Positions 32,880 through 45,229 of a DNA stretch of 64,000 nt are shown here, piece by piece. Made by a program: the position numbers and the translations under genes. Below the pieces are notes generated by a model. That model was not told where the DNA came from and made no database searches. It saw only the letters and a program-made list of their open reading frames with translations. The stretch is from positions 41,080,035 to 41,144,034 of the forward strand of contig NC_079209.1 in NCBI RefSeq assembly GCF_026745355.1, read 5' to 3'. Origin of the DNA: Beta vulgaris subsp. vulgaris (lineage: Eukaryota > Streptophyta > Magnoliopsida > Caryophyllales > Amaranthaceae). The first letter of the stretch is position 1; every line of letters starts with the position of its first letter.

Positions 32880-35800
32880 TCAGGCTAACTGTGAGCGGTT
32901 AAGCTGCAATGTATGTGTCCTCAAGCTACAATCTTTAACCTGCTACCCAACAATAAACTTGTTTCAGGAGAATGTCGGATTAAAATTTTATATGCATCAA
33001 GAGCAGAAGAATATCAAGTTTCACGATTTAACCTGCATGGAAGTTAACATGGACAACACTTCTTTACATTTATCCAGCAAGTTCTTTTCCTTTGCAGCAA
33101 CTTTTGATAGTTCCGCCACCAAGGAATTCACTTCCTCCACCTACAAATTAAGACAACAATATAAGCTCGTCCAAATAGGGGGCCCATGTAGATTTTAAAA
33201 CAATGAACATCAACCATAAGGATATCCAACATACAAAGGAATTATGTGAAATACCCGAAAAAGTCATATACCTCTGGTCGGAGGTCTCCATAAACAAGTA
33301 ACATCCCAGTAATTCTCAGCTTAAATTCATTTTAGCTATTCCTCAAAGCAGGGGCAGATCCGAGGAGATCCCGGGGGCCTTGGCCCACCCTATGGATCCA
33401 AAAATCCAATAAGTTTTTTTATCATACTAGTGTTGCATATATCTGTTTCAGCACAGGCGGGGTAATGTACTTGCAAAACAAAAGCGAAGCGATCATGTTG
33501 ATCTCGTGGTCGAATCCCCGCATTGGCTCTTCTTTTCCCTCTTTTTTTCTTAACTCTTTTACCTTTTTCTGTGACCCTAACTTATTTCATTTGTGCGCTT
33601 GCTCTAATGCTCTCTGCTTATGTTTTTGCTTAGTTTTTTTTTCCTTTTTAACTTTTCATTTATTTTTAACAATTTAAGTTTTGTAGTGAGTTGATTTTTT
33701 TTTGTAAGCTTATCTTTCTTCTACCATTCTCTAATTTGACTAGAAGGCCCAGAACTACATCTCTCAGCTTCTAAGTTCTAATATAGCATTTCAAAAGTAT
33801 TCTATATTTGTTATTTTTTATTATTGTTAAAAAGAACATTTGTTTGTCTTATAGTATATTGTAAACATTATTCCTTCATAAATTATTTGCTGATATTAAA
33901 ATAAAATCAACGCATACTAAATGTCTAATTAGTAAATGCCTGTTCTAGATTTTCTAGATTTACGAACTCTTTATCTATATGTTTGTTTATGCTATTATAT
34001 GTTCTTATATTAATTGGTTTGATTGGAAAATTATCCTCGAGACAAGAATAATAATGGATTAAAAATTTGTATTCTCACCTAATACTACTTCCGTTTCACA
34101 ATACATGCACCATTTCCTCTTTTGGATGTTTCACAATACATCATTTCTTCTTTTGGATGTTTCACAATATATCCCCTTCTTTAAACATAATCACATGCGT
34201 TTGAAATGCAATCACAAATTCACAACCCCCTTTCTCCTCACCCTCGGTTTGTTGCCATACAGAAATTGTACATGTATTGTGAAACGGAGGTAGTATTTCC
34301 TTAAAATTATGGGTGCTCAAATTTATTATTAGGCAAAATAATATTTTATTGGCTCCCTCAAGATGTTGAGATTAGTAGCTAACTTTGTACAGGGTGCTCA
34401 AAGAGTCAAGAATTGAGCTCTACACCTCAAGATGTGGATGTGGTAAAGACAATTACTCAAGTCCCTTCAGCAAAGAGTGGAAATGGAGATAAGTTGAAGG
34501 TGTTAAACACAAAGTGCCCCTCAATAACAAACCCCATGATAGTAAAACCAATCTTTCATTAACGAAAAAAGGCTCTTTTGTTCTTGAGAATTCCACATGC
34601 AGATATGGAAAAATTGAAGCAGGGGGATAACTAGCAATTTTTCCATCTTTATTCAATGTACTTTTGAATGTTTGCACCTTCAACCACGAAAAACCAATCT
34701 TGAACCACCCCCCCCCCCCCACCCTCAAATTATGAAGTAGCAGTCTCAAGCTCAGTATTCCACAAGTAAAGCCCCCAATGATGTTAGTTTGCAGGATTCC
34801 ATAACTTAAGACGAGGAGAGAGGATTTGGTTGACCTATCAACCATCCTTGCACAACAGCACTAAAAAGTCTAAAACAAGGAGGATTTAGTCAATATGAGG
34901 AAACAGAGTGTGCTCAGTCGTGCATACGGTAGTTTATTGAAAGAGTGATGCAACAGAGGCTTAATTTGACCTAACTTGGGAAGTGGACAATGGCAATGAT
35001 TGGCACATCAAGAAGTGTAAATTGTCTCGCTCACAAGACCATTGTGCAGGTATGAGGAGAAAGTGTGGTGATCTCCCAATGATAGGATCTCTATAGTCAT
35101 CCAAGAAAGACAAATACTGGTATAGGCAATTATGTTGTTGAAGTGTACTAACTGTACTTGTGTTAGTATGTCTGTTCTTTGCATTGCAGTCTTGTTGAGG
35201 GTAATCATAATCTTGCCGCTGAAGCCAGAGAAGAAAGCGACTTGTCTGTTCACATTACTTCTATCACCAAAGAAAAAAATAAGCAAACAACAGAGCATAT
35301 TACTTATCAGCTAATATTTGTTGAACTTACGTAGCTTAACTTATTTTGCTAAACTATACTTATTGTGCCGACCTTAACTTATGTTTGCTACACTTAATTT
35401 GATTTTGCTGCAATGGACTTAATTTGGTTAAAGCATCATTGCACCAGTGTTCTCTCAATTCGTGGGGGAATTAGGTAACACTGAGTTGCACTAATTATTA
35501 ATATTTTTGGAGAACACGAGATATTTATCTTAGCTTAAGTGCTTACCATAGCTTAACTAATATCTTGTTGTTCAGATATTTATAAGTTGAACAACTCATA
35601 ACCTAAAGAGCAACAAAGGGGTCTCTGTATTAAACCATATTTTTCCAAGTACAATATTGGTACCTAATTACTTTAAATCTTGATCATACATTAACCATAA
35701 CCATCACCAAGTGTATGAATAACAGAATATTGCTCTTTCATCAATGAAATGAAAAGAGATTCATACACAAATTGAAATTTCTTAAAGTTCAATCAGAATT

Positions 35801-38800
35801 TTCATGGGAAATCACCTTTTTATGATCAGTACTGACATGGGAAAAGAAAGAACTCTAGGTTTTCTAATACAAGAATCTCTGCCAATCCCTTGATATCACG
35901 TGCAAAAAGCCTCCTTATAAAGATAATTCCAGTCATCTTAATGAATCAAATTGTTTTGTTATTTGAGTAAAGTCTCTAAAACAATCCTCAAATTCTAAAT
36001 GCTATATAGTTGGAATGTTCATAGCAATAGTCATTTCATAAACCATCATTACACCTAAGAACCAATTTTATCCTCTATTTACTCATTGACATCTCTGCGT
36101 AGATAAAATAAAATGGACCTAATGGATTTTCCCCTCTGCAACAGACTTCCCACAAATCCAACTATCCAAATCTATCTAATTGAAATAGTGAGACGAATTG
36201 ACCAGCACTGTTTGTAGATTGTGAGTCTTAACTTCCTATTTCCAACGGCATTTTTCAACAAAGACTAACCTGTTGTTGGCACTTAGCCAGTTTTCCATGT
36301 CCGTAACCTTTCCAATTCATCTTTTTTTCCAGGACACCTCGTATAAATCAACTACAGCATACTTGCTGAATATGTCACTTAAAGGTTTCTTTGCAACTAA
36401 GCCTATGTCCTTCACACCCAGATATTTCGTATCTGAACTTATTCCCCCTTATTGGAACGTATCTGAACACTTTGGCTGTTACCTGATCTTATCTAAACTA
36501 ATTTTCCTCAAGCATATTGTTTTGTGGTGAAAGAACAGACTAAGTCTTTATTTGCTGCTTATAAATGAATAAGAGGAATGGGGAGCTGACAACAAAAGAA
36601 TAACATGAAGACACACATCGGACACCAGTCAAGGAGCACAGAGACCAGCATGTTCAGATAGCTTTCTATATTCTGAAGTCCCATCACCATCCCTAAGGTT
36701 TTTTATCTTCTCCTCCATGAGCACTTCCATGGGAAATTTACCTGGGGATAAACCTTGCAAATGCAAATTTTTAAGCAGCATGATAGCCACTTAGTCCCTT
36801 TAAAGTTTTTCTTTTGCAGTCTCAAAGCTTATTTCAGCCTGCTACAAAGCAAAGAAGCTAGTAGCAAGGAGACATATGATAAGCAAAGAGTGTACCTTTG
36901 TTAAGAGAGAGCATGTTGAAGAAGCCATTGCCTGCATTACATCAACTGCTGAGCTAACAGCTTCCTTCACACTCTGAATATCAACCTGCATTTATAAGCA
37001 AATATAGAAACATCATCACAAAATTCTATGTATTGTATGCATTCTTCTGCCCTTGTATATTAAGTAAAATGTATAACATACAGCTGCTCCCCCAACTACT
37101 GGAAGGCGGAGGGTGCTAGCCTTCAATGCTGCAATAGCTCCTTGCATGGAACTGGAGTGGTCTTTATCTAGAAGGGACCACTCTTCCAAATACGATATCT
37201 GCAAATGAAACAATGTCGGTTAATCAGTTCCTCAAGCCTTCAACCATTGACCCAAAACATAACCACATACATTAACTAGGAACTAGAAACTTATTAAATT
37301 AGGGAGAGTAAAAAAAATGAACAAGAATATATACATTATTATTTAAGACAAGCACGAGGTGAAGGACATAATTCTTACTTGTCCCCGAAGGATGTAACTC
37401 AGCTTCAGCTTTTGCCTCAGCAGCTGTACTTGTGTTCTTTTATGTCTGACAGATTCACGTAGAGCAGTTATTGTTATCCACGCATTCCACAAATTCTTCT
37501 GCAAGATCCAAATGCATCTTATTGTATATGGTTATCAGGAATATATGAACTTAAATGGTTTAACAAAATTTAGAGAACACTTCGTTTCTTTTCAGGATGC
37601 GCCTAAATACGGACAACTGTCTTATCGTTAGAAAGCTGATTACACTAGCCTTCTGCTAAACAGCTGTAAAGTGAATATCACTTACATCATTTATATTAAC
37701 TTCCTTTTCTTTTTCTATTTACTTTTTCCTTGAGGTAATAAATATCCAGTCAGAGAGGAGAATTCTAGTTAGAGACTTAAAACTATCAAAAACTAACCTG
37801 GACCCAAACCCAAAGATGACTCAAACCGATTGAAACAGAAGAGATAGTTACCCTAAACTGACCTCGAACAGACCCAACAAACCCGCATCCAAGTTGGTGC
37901 TATAAGTCAGCGCACTTGAACAGCACCTGAAACCTGAGGACCTTATAGTTAGGTACCCGGCCCGTGAAAGAGACAAATCCTGTTAAACCCAAGAGGTTCC
38001 ATTATTAATCCCACGTGTTGTTGACCGACCCTAGGCAACCCAAAGCATGACACGTTGTTAATTAACACCTAGACAACCCAAAATAACTTGAAATCTCTTC
38101 ATCGTACTTGATATCTCATGTTACCAACCAATATTTGATACTTCCTTTCTTCAATCCTAGTGTTATGTTAAGAAGGGTATTATTGTTGGGGAACGAGTAT
38201 ATAACTAGCTGTCTGACACGGGAACCTATGTCTAGAATAGGACATTGAACATGAAGCATTATTCCTCATTCTTGATAATTTTGTATTTTCATCACACAAT
38301 TAATCACACTTTAGGACTTAGGTTGATATGTTTGCTAGTTCTATTCAGAATTCTAAACTCAAACCCATTTTAACTATATAGTGCATGATTTTCTTCCCTT
38401 CCCATCTATTTTTATAGACATCCTCCAGAAATGTGGATCAAGATGATTGAGGTGTTGGGGCCAAAATCTGTGTCCTGTAAGAATAACATACCCTAGTTGA
38501 GTGTATATGACACATGTACTATATAAGATAATAGAAAAGTCGAAGTAACATAGTCCTAATGTAATGATTGTCACTCTCTAGGCACTACTATGAGCTCCAA
38601 TTTCTTTTCCCTTTACTATTACTTGCCTATAGAACTTTCTTTCATTTTTATACCAACATAGTAGAAAGCCAAAAACAATAGCTTACTATAGGTTCACAAG
38701 ATAGTACATGCAAATGACCTTGTACACAGATAGTAAGTTACACAAAGAGAATTCCAGACATACATCTTCAAACAAAAAATGAGCATAACAGATTTTGATC

Positions 38801-41800
38801 CTACTCCACATATCTAATAGTTACAAGTCATATGTAACTCGCATGTGCAAAGCACCCCTCTACAACTCCATCTTACTGAAAACCATTGTTTATGCTCATA
38901 TGAAAGGTTTACAAGCTAAGAAAAAATTGCTCAATCTAGTATTACTTTTTCTATTTCCACTTCAATTTATTTATCAACACAAAAGTATTAACTCAACATG
39001 TCGTGGATGGGTGGAAGTGTCACGTAGGGTTAGCCCTTCCATCTTCGACCCACATGTCGTGGATCTCATTCTTGCCAAGGGAGTGGGGGTTTTGGGTAGG
39101 TTCTAAACTATAGGTCCCATGCTAGACAATGTTGTTGTAATTTCACCTACCAAAATTTCCAAAAAAAATTACTACAACTTGAACCTCACGTACAAGTTTT
39201 TAGTAGAGTGCACAAGGCATCCGGATGAACCGAAAAGTAAAAACTATATGCACTTTTATCTCCAAGAACAGCAAGAATAACCCAGGGAGATGCAGATGCA
39301 ACATGTAGAGTTTTATACCTCCCAACGAACATTATATCCTTAATTATATATAAGTAAAAATTATAAAAAGTTTGTATTTTAAAAGTATATAATATATATC
39401 GAAACGAATCTAACAAGATTCAAAGGGACTGTGTTTATCCTTGGGTTTAAATCATAACATGACCGATGATCAAAAGGGAGTGTGAATAATGTGAAAAGTC
39501 CAAATGTTGCGATTTATTTGGAAAGAAGGAAGTATCAAATAAAATACACAAAGTAAAAATATGTGTCAACTGTCAAGCATTCAGGTTTAGGCTCCTTTCT
39601 TGATCCTTTAGAAAAATAATTCATGTAGTGGACCTGCCTAGTGACTTTAAAACTTTAGGGTTGGCTTTTGCTGTGTCTGTGGTGCACAATGACAAAAAGC
39701 TTTACGGAAACTTATTTAACATAGAATTTATTTTTATTTTTTATGTTTAAATTTAAGTTGAACAAAGGAAATACTATTTCCTAAAACAATTTCATCCAAG
39801 TCCACTTCCTAGGAAGTGCAAAAACTGTTGTTTAGTTGATTATCAGAACCTACCTAAAGGCACCTAAGTAAGAAACTTTTTCGATATTGAAGAAAGTAGA
39901 ACTTCCTCTTAAGTACAACTTCCTATATATTCTCGAACCAAACAGCTTCACATTCTTCTGCTTCTCAAGAACTTATACTTTCCCAACTTTTATGTCAGCC
40001 ACACAAGCACTTGCTACATATTCAAGGAGATTATCTAACATGAAAGAGATAATCATCATCACAATCTTTTTTATAGAAAATATAGCACTAAGGAGTAGGG
40101 AAGAAGAAGAAGAATATAGATGTCAATGCTTCCCCCATTCTTTGACGAACTACTCAATTATTATACAAATACCGCTTCATGCAATAAGTGATAGAGTGTA
40201 AAAGTTGGTTCATATGCTATCTTTATCATAAATAATGAGCAACTTCCAATATTTCAAGATAGAGCACACGGAAGAGAGAATGTCGGCCAGAAAAAGTAAG
40301 ATATCATCTATTGCTTGCTAAAATAGGTATAACGTAACGAGAGTAGTTCTTCTAGCAATGGATGATTGAATAGATACAAAAAAAGAGTTCATTTGTTCTT
40401 TGCGCACGAGCTCATCATTAACCCCCTCATGTATGGTGAAATCTAAAATCAAAGGGGAAAAGATAGATAGACAGATGTTATTACTCCATAAAGCGGAATC
40501 TGAAAATGCAGTGATATCATAAAGCGGAGACGAAGGAACAAGTTTATTGACTGCCACTTGCTCTTTCTCTCCCTCTTTGGAGTACATTCAGTTATCCGAC
40601 TGTTATCTTTACTTTCACAAAAACAGTAGGCTTCATTTCACAATAAAAGAGTACAGGACACCTAAATAACAGAATAGAGTCTGCTTTGCCTAACAATGCA
40701 AAATAAGTGGCAAGCCATCTCCTCAGTAGCACTAGGCACTAGCTGTTATCTTAAATTCCTTCACTATTGCTAAGCTTCAATTTTCAAACGTTTAGATATG
40801 AGAATTATTCTCTAGCATCAAGAATAACTTTGTCAGGCCTAGGGAAGACAGAGCACGAAAATTTATCACACCAAAGCCCAACCAGAGTTCCAATCTTTCA
40901 ACCAAAAACCGAAAACAGAGGCTTCTTCTTCTAAGCAGGTGAAAATCACTAAGCACGAAATCAATGGGCGACCCCTAGTCAGGAGAACACTTTTAACATG
41001 GGCATACCCAACTGTTACAGTCACAGAACCAGATAGACTCCTCACAAATGACAATAGAAGGTTATTTATAAAGTTTGAGGTCGATTCGGTTCAACATATT
41101 TTTAGGAAAAAAAATAAAGAGTTCCAAAAGGTTAAAAAGTATAAATATGAAGAAAAATTCAGGAAAGTCAGAAAGTTCTGAAAAGTTGAAGAGAAGTTCA
41201 CAAAAGTTTAGAAAACTTCACAAAACATTAAGATAAGTTTGGGAAAAAGAGTTGAATGGAACAAACCCATAGTTTCCCCTTCCCATATTTATTTCGTCTC
41301 AAGATAACAATAAGACCACTGATAATCCTAGGAAAAGTCATCTATAAGAAATGATAGCCAAACAACATAATTATATTATTTTGCTATTTTTGTTCTTGAA
41401 CTTGAACTTATTTCAGGAACTGGGAATTTGTCTATGATTGCCATTTCTAGCCAGCTGCCATGCAGTACAGATGGTCACCAAAGCATGAATAATAGAAAAA
41501 CAAACACACATTTGCAAATGATGGAAACCAGACAAAGCAAAAACGAAATAGTGAAGCAGAAGCCTATGTTCACCTAAAAAATATGTGAAACAGATATTGC
41601 ATGGTTGTATTAGAAGTGGTTAATACATTCAGTCAAAACCATTTTACTTCACTTTCTCCCTTCATGTTATAAGCTCTATTAAAAAGACACTAGCATGCAG
41701 TTATCCTTGCAGTGATATCAGATACAGAGTAAATGTTCCGATCCAAATAGACACAGTATCCAAATACTATTTCTTATTGCCTTATTGGCTAAATCTGTTA

Positions 41801-43362
41801 ATCAAACTACGTATCTTTCTTAAAAGAATGTACTATTGGTAACATCAGGAAAAAAAAAAAGTCAAAAGATGAATTCACTGATGATGGTAGTGTACCTCCG
41901 CATTTCGTCTTTGCAGTGACAAGGCAGCATCTGTTCTAGCATTTACAAACCGCCATTGCAAGTGTCTGTTATAAAGAAGTCTCAGCTGGTGTGCGTCAAC
42001 AATTCGATTCTCCCCAACCTTCCCCCTTCGAACATCAACAGCAAAGCTTAGAACAGATGGTGAATCCCAAGGACTACTACCATAAGAGCTACCCATGGAA
42101 GTTCTTGCCCGAGATGGACTTAGTCCTCTCATCGGTGAAGATGCTGGTGTGTTCATAGCTTTACTAGGTGAAGCTGCCCTAATAGCTCCTCGAATAGGTG
42201 ATGACATTGCCCTGGGCGATGACATAGGCCCATCACTGAACTTTCTGGACTGGCTCAACTTGGGAGGGGCAACAAACTTAGATGTAGGACTTGATGACAA
42301 CCCCAATCCAGGATCCTGTAGTCGCCTTAATCGCATATTCGTCTCCTGCCAGAACCTCGCCGAAACTACAATGCCACGACCTCCATTACTCCCATGAGAC
42401 CCCCCACTAACATCCTGTGCTCCAGAAGTGCTACCAGAAGAAACACTGTCAGTATCAGAAGCCGTAAGATCAGAAGGAACAGAAGAGTCATTCACTGAAT
42501 TAGCATCCATGGCACCCCGAATCCCATTCAGAACCCTTCTACTCTCGTCAAGCAACGAATCCTTTAAAGCCCTATTCACAACATTAGATCCAAGAAACTC
42601 CTTACTCTCAGGGTTAGAATAGTCTAAACTCCTTGACAGCATATTTAACTGCCTGGTCCTAGCAGGCCATCGTTGCTGATCACCCGGCTTTGAATTCGAG
42701 TTCGAGTTGTTCGAGTTATCAACCTGATCTCCTCCTCCATCAACCTTCCCCCTTACTGGGGTACCTCTTCTCCTCTCAGGTGTGCCTTTCCTAGCATTAC
42801 TATTAGTATTATTATTATTATTACTACTATTACTACTATTACTACTAGCTTGATTCACAGCCTTTGTCTTACTAATCGGTAGCGAAAATGATTCCCCTTG
42901 GAAAGAGACAGATAAACTCCTACTTGAGGTGACAAGAAGCTTAGTGGCAGCTGAAATTTCACCAGCATTGCCAACAGGTGTAGGTTTTGGGGTCCCAGAT
43001 CGCCTTCGGTCCACAGATTGAGACCTTTTAGGGGTAGATAAACTCCTATTGGTGTTCCTCGTTACTACAGGGGAGGGAAACCTTCTAGAAATCGACGACG
43101 ACGTCGATGAACTCGATGTCGAATTCGTTGTAGTTGTACCTGTTGTTGTGCTACTATTTGAAAACGATGAACTAGTTGAAGATATTGACATGTACCTTGA
43201 CTGAACTTCTCTTGCCCTAACTCTTCTCGACTGATGATGATAAACTCCATTTTCTCTCTCGGACGGCAACAATGGCGGCCTACTATGAGCTCCACTTCCT
43301 TGTTGAGATGAACCTTTTGATGGGTCTTGCAAAACTGTGGAAATGGCAGCCACCATTATCAT
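32880..43362 (-). CDS. QWRF2: QWRF-motif microtubule-associated protein (QWRF2/SCO3 class)
   Basis: Intact six-exon gene: 43362-41896, 37498-37379, 37198-37082, 36985-36896, 33140-33033 and 32939-32880. Every intron is phase 0 with GT-AG borders and the total is 653 codons, close to Arabidopsis QWRF2. Exon 1 (489 codons) carries a Ser/Thr-rich region, KRSQSVDRRRSGTPKP, LSVSFQGESFSLPISK, TPERRRGTPVR, ASDTDSVSSGST, ARFWQETNMRLRRLQDPG and the family signature QWRFVNARTDA at about residues 469-479. Exons 2-5 give the helical DUF566 region (KNLWNAWITI, YLEEWSLLDKDHSSS, KASTLRLPVVGGA, VDIQSVKEAVSSAVDVMQAM). The 60-base last exon encodes VKDCSLRTHTLQLNR; without it the frame would stop early after TSMQVKS. 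Family members act on microtubules, one (EDE1/AUG8) within augmin. The start may be the third codon, MVAAIS. QWRF1 versus QWRF2 orthology is unresolved. Confidence 0.93.
33141..36895 (-). other. QWRF intron 4 (3.75 kb)
   Basis: Large intron bounded by AAG/GTACAC and TTGTAG/GTGGAG on the minus strand. It contains the Stowaway element at 34083-34295 and a 13-base C run near 34708. Open stretches inside, for example 34453-34845 on the minus strand, match no family I recognise. Confidence 0.8.
34083..34295. mobile_element. Stowaway MITE in QWRF intron 4
   Basis: The left end CTACTTCCGTTTCACAATAC and the right end GTATTGTGAAACGGAGGTAG are inverted copies with one mismatch. They are flanked by TA on both sides (34083-34084 and 34294-34295), the usual Tc1/mariner duplication. 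Two internal copies of TTTGGATGTTTCACAATA are present. The body is 209 bases without coding capacity. Confidence 0.9.
37499..41895 (-). other. QWRF intron 1 (4.4 kb)
   Basis: Bounded by GCGGAG/GTACAC at 41896/41895 and CTTGCAG/AAGAAT at 37499/37498. No other gene or clearly bounded element was recognised in it. Confidence 0.75.
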
Positions 43363-43800
43363 CTAAAACATCAAAAATTACAAATTACCCTTCTCAAATT
43401 CTCAAATTCGGGGGTTCAAACCATAAAATCTGCACAAAATGCGTGAAATCCCACAAAAATGTGAGATACCCAGATGAAGATTCGAGTAGATTTAGCATTC
43501 CCAACCCACAAAACAACTATTTTTTCAGCAATAAATTTGTGGGTAATTAAGAATCTTCTGTAAAATTTACTTGGGCAAAAAACCCAGAACAGATGCTGTA
43601 AAATAGAACTAGATTCGACACTTGTTTGGTTAATTTTCCGGCGATAAAATTGGAGGAAGAAGAAAAGGATGAATGCAGTGAAGAAGAGTGGGGTCGGTGA
43701 GGGTGAGAGGAGAGAGAGTGAGAGAGAAGTAGAAAAGAAATAGGGGCAAAGAAAGCACAATAAAAAGGTACAGTGGAGTTTTTAGTTTGGGTTTTGTGAA
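43363..43800 (-). promoter_or_regulatory. QWRF 5' leader and promoter region
   Basis: On the minus strand upstream of the start codon there is a pyrimidine-rich stretch (43660-43740, with CTCTCTCACTCTCTC), common in plant 5' leaders. I could not fix a TATA box or transcription start with confidence. Confidence 0.45.
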
Positions 43801-43839
43801 ATCTTTGGAGAGACGTTACGTTAATTGACAGTTTTGATT

Positions 43840-44153
43840 ATATTGTGTTAAGTAGAAAAAGATCAGGGGTTTTGGGAGTATTATAAAGCTTGACATTTTG
43901 TTTTTCTGGGTATATTGAAAAGGACTTCAGTATTTAGTGGTGGATCCATGTAGTGTGTATATATGGTTTGAATACAAAAGGTCTTTTCAAAATAGTTTTT
44001 CTTTCTTTTCCGATTACTATATTCAATTTTTCTAATTTAGTTGAGCTGAGACTTGAATATTTATACAAATATATTAAAACGTGTGCGAAAACAAAAAAAA
44101 AAACTAAATTAAGAAATAGCATAGTATAGGGTTTGATCCCAAAACCTCAAGTA
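43840..44153. other. No recognised gene
   Basis: AT-rich spacer between the QWRF promoter and the Mutator-like element. Confidence 0.4.
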
Positions 44154-44163
44154 CATATACTAT

Positions 44164-44265
44164 GAGTTAAGGGTACTTGAGGCAACTGAACTTTGAAGAA
44201 AGTTTCAGTTAGGGTACTGAACTTTCAAAAGTTCCAGTTAGGGTACTCAAATTGGACGGACGTTA
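44164..44265 (+). repeat. MULE left terminal inverted repeat
   Basis: Pairs with 49453-49554. It contains two copies of a TTAGGGTACT.AA motif and ends at TTGGACGGACGTTA. Confidence 0.93.
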
Positions 44266-44715
44266 GTCTAAGGTACTGAACTTTGCTTTCTACCGTTAAC
44301 AGCCCAAAAATTAAAAGTGAAATGTGATGTGGCAATAAATACATAGTGACGTGGCAAGAAATACAAAGGGACAGTTAATTCAGTACCCTTTAATTCAAAA
44401 AAGCTAGCGAAATTCTTCAACGGTAACAAATGAACATATATATTTTAAACTGAACCATATTAACAGACATATTTGAACATCCAAAAAATCCTCTCTCAAG
44501 AAATCAGGAGCAGCAAAAATAACAACTTCCACAACACGAAAAAAATCAGATATTGTTGTTCATCCATCAGCAGCAAAAAAATAACAACTTCGTCACCTTC
44601 AATTAATCAGGTACAAAGCAACTGCATTAAGGAAAATTATACCTAATGCTAATGTTTTTTTCCTTTTACGAATGTGAATTTTAATTTTTAGTATTTTGTT
44701 CACCTAGGCAGCATA

Positions 44716-45107
44716 ATGTCAAGAAATAGCTATGGTTCCATCTCCCAATTCCCAAAAGATGTCATTGTGGGTTTGTTGTAACCAAAATCAGAGCCTGGAC
44801 AAGGGACAACCCTGGTAGAAGGTTTGTAGCATCCCCTGACTACGATGTTGAGACTGATACAAGGGTGTGATGTTGAAGAGCCTATAGAGTGGTAGAAATT
44901 GTGATTTTGGGGTTAATGGAGGAGAAACAGGAGCTTAGAAGGGAAGTGATGTTGCTAAGGCACAATCTGAAGACATCAAATGAAAAGGCAAGGAAGATTG
45001 AATCAAAATATATCATGTTAAAAATGAAAAAGGGTGGATGTATGAGTGTTAGGGCTTGGATTTGTGTACTCCTTTTGGTTCTTGTTTGTTTATGGTACAA
45101 TATATAA
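44716..45107 (+). pseudogene. GRF-type zinc-finger protein remnant in MULE
   Basis: A start MSRNSYGSIS (44716) is followed after a frame change by KRCHCGFVVTKIRAWTRDNP and GRRFVASPDYD, the first half of a plant GRF-type zinc finger. After another break, a coiled-coil (EEKQELRREVMLLRHNLK) and a C-terminal membrane-like segment (AWICVLLLVLVCLW) end at 45107. This zinc finger, coil and tail-anchor layout is common in plant proteins that travel with transposons. At least two frame breaks make it a pseudogene. It is convergent with the transposase. Confidence 0.7.
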
Positions 45108-45229
45108 CTATGTAAGGGGTTTATTTAGGACTCTAATTACTATATCAAGCTATGTACTAGCATATTATTAATTAAATAAAAGTTACCTTTAAACTAAATT
45201 CTTCTTCGTATCCTTTTAGCCATTGTTAG

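Noticed and set aside
33470..33530. tRNA-like box (GTGGTCGAATCCCCGC) suggesting a tRNA gene or SINE
   Set aside because: Only a box B-like match. No acceptor stem or box A at proper spacing, and no A-tail with target duplication.
34453..34845. 130-codon minus-strand frame in QWRF intron 4
   Set aside because: Includes the poly-C tract and no family is recognised. Its position inside an intron of a well-supported gene argues against it.
42095..42397. Plus-strand frames opposite QWRF exon 1
   Set aside because: Antisense shadows of a strongly conserved exon.
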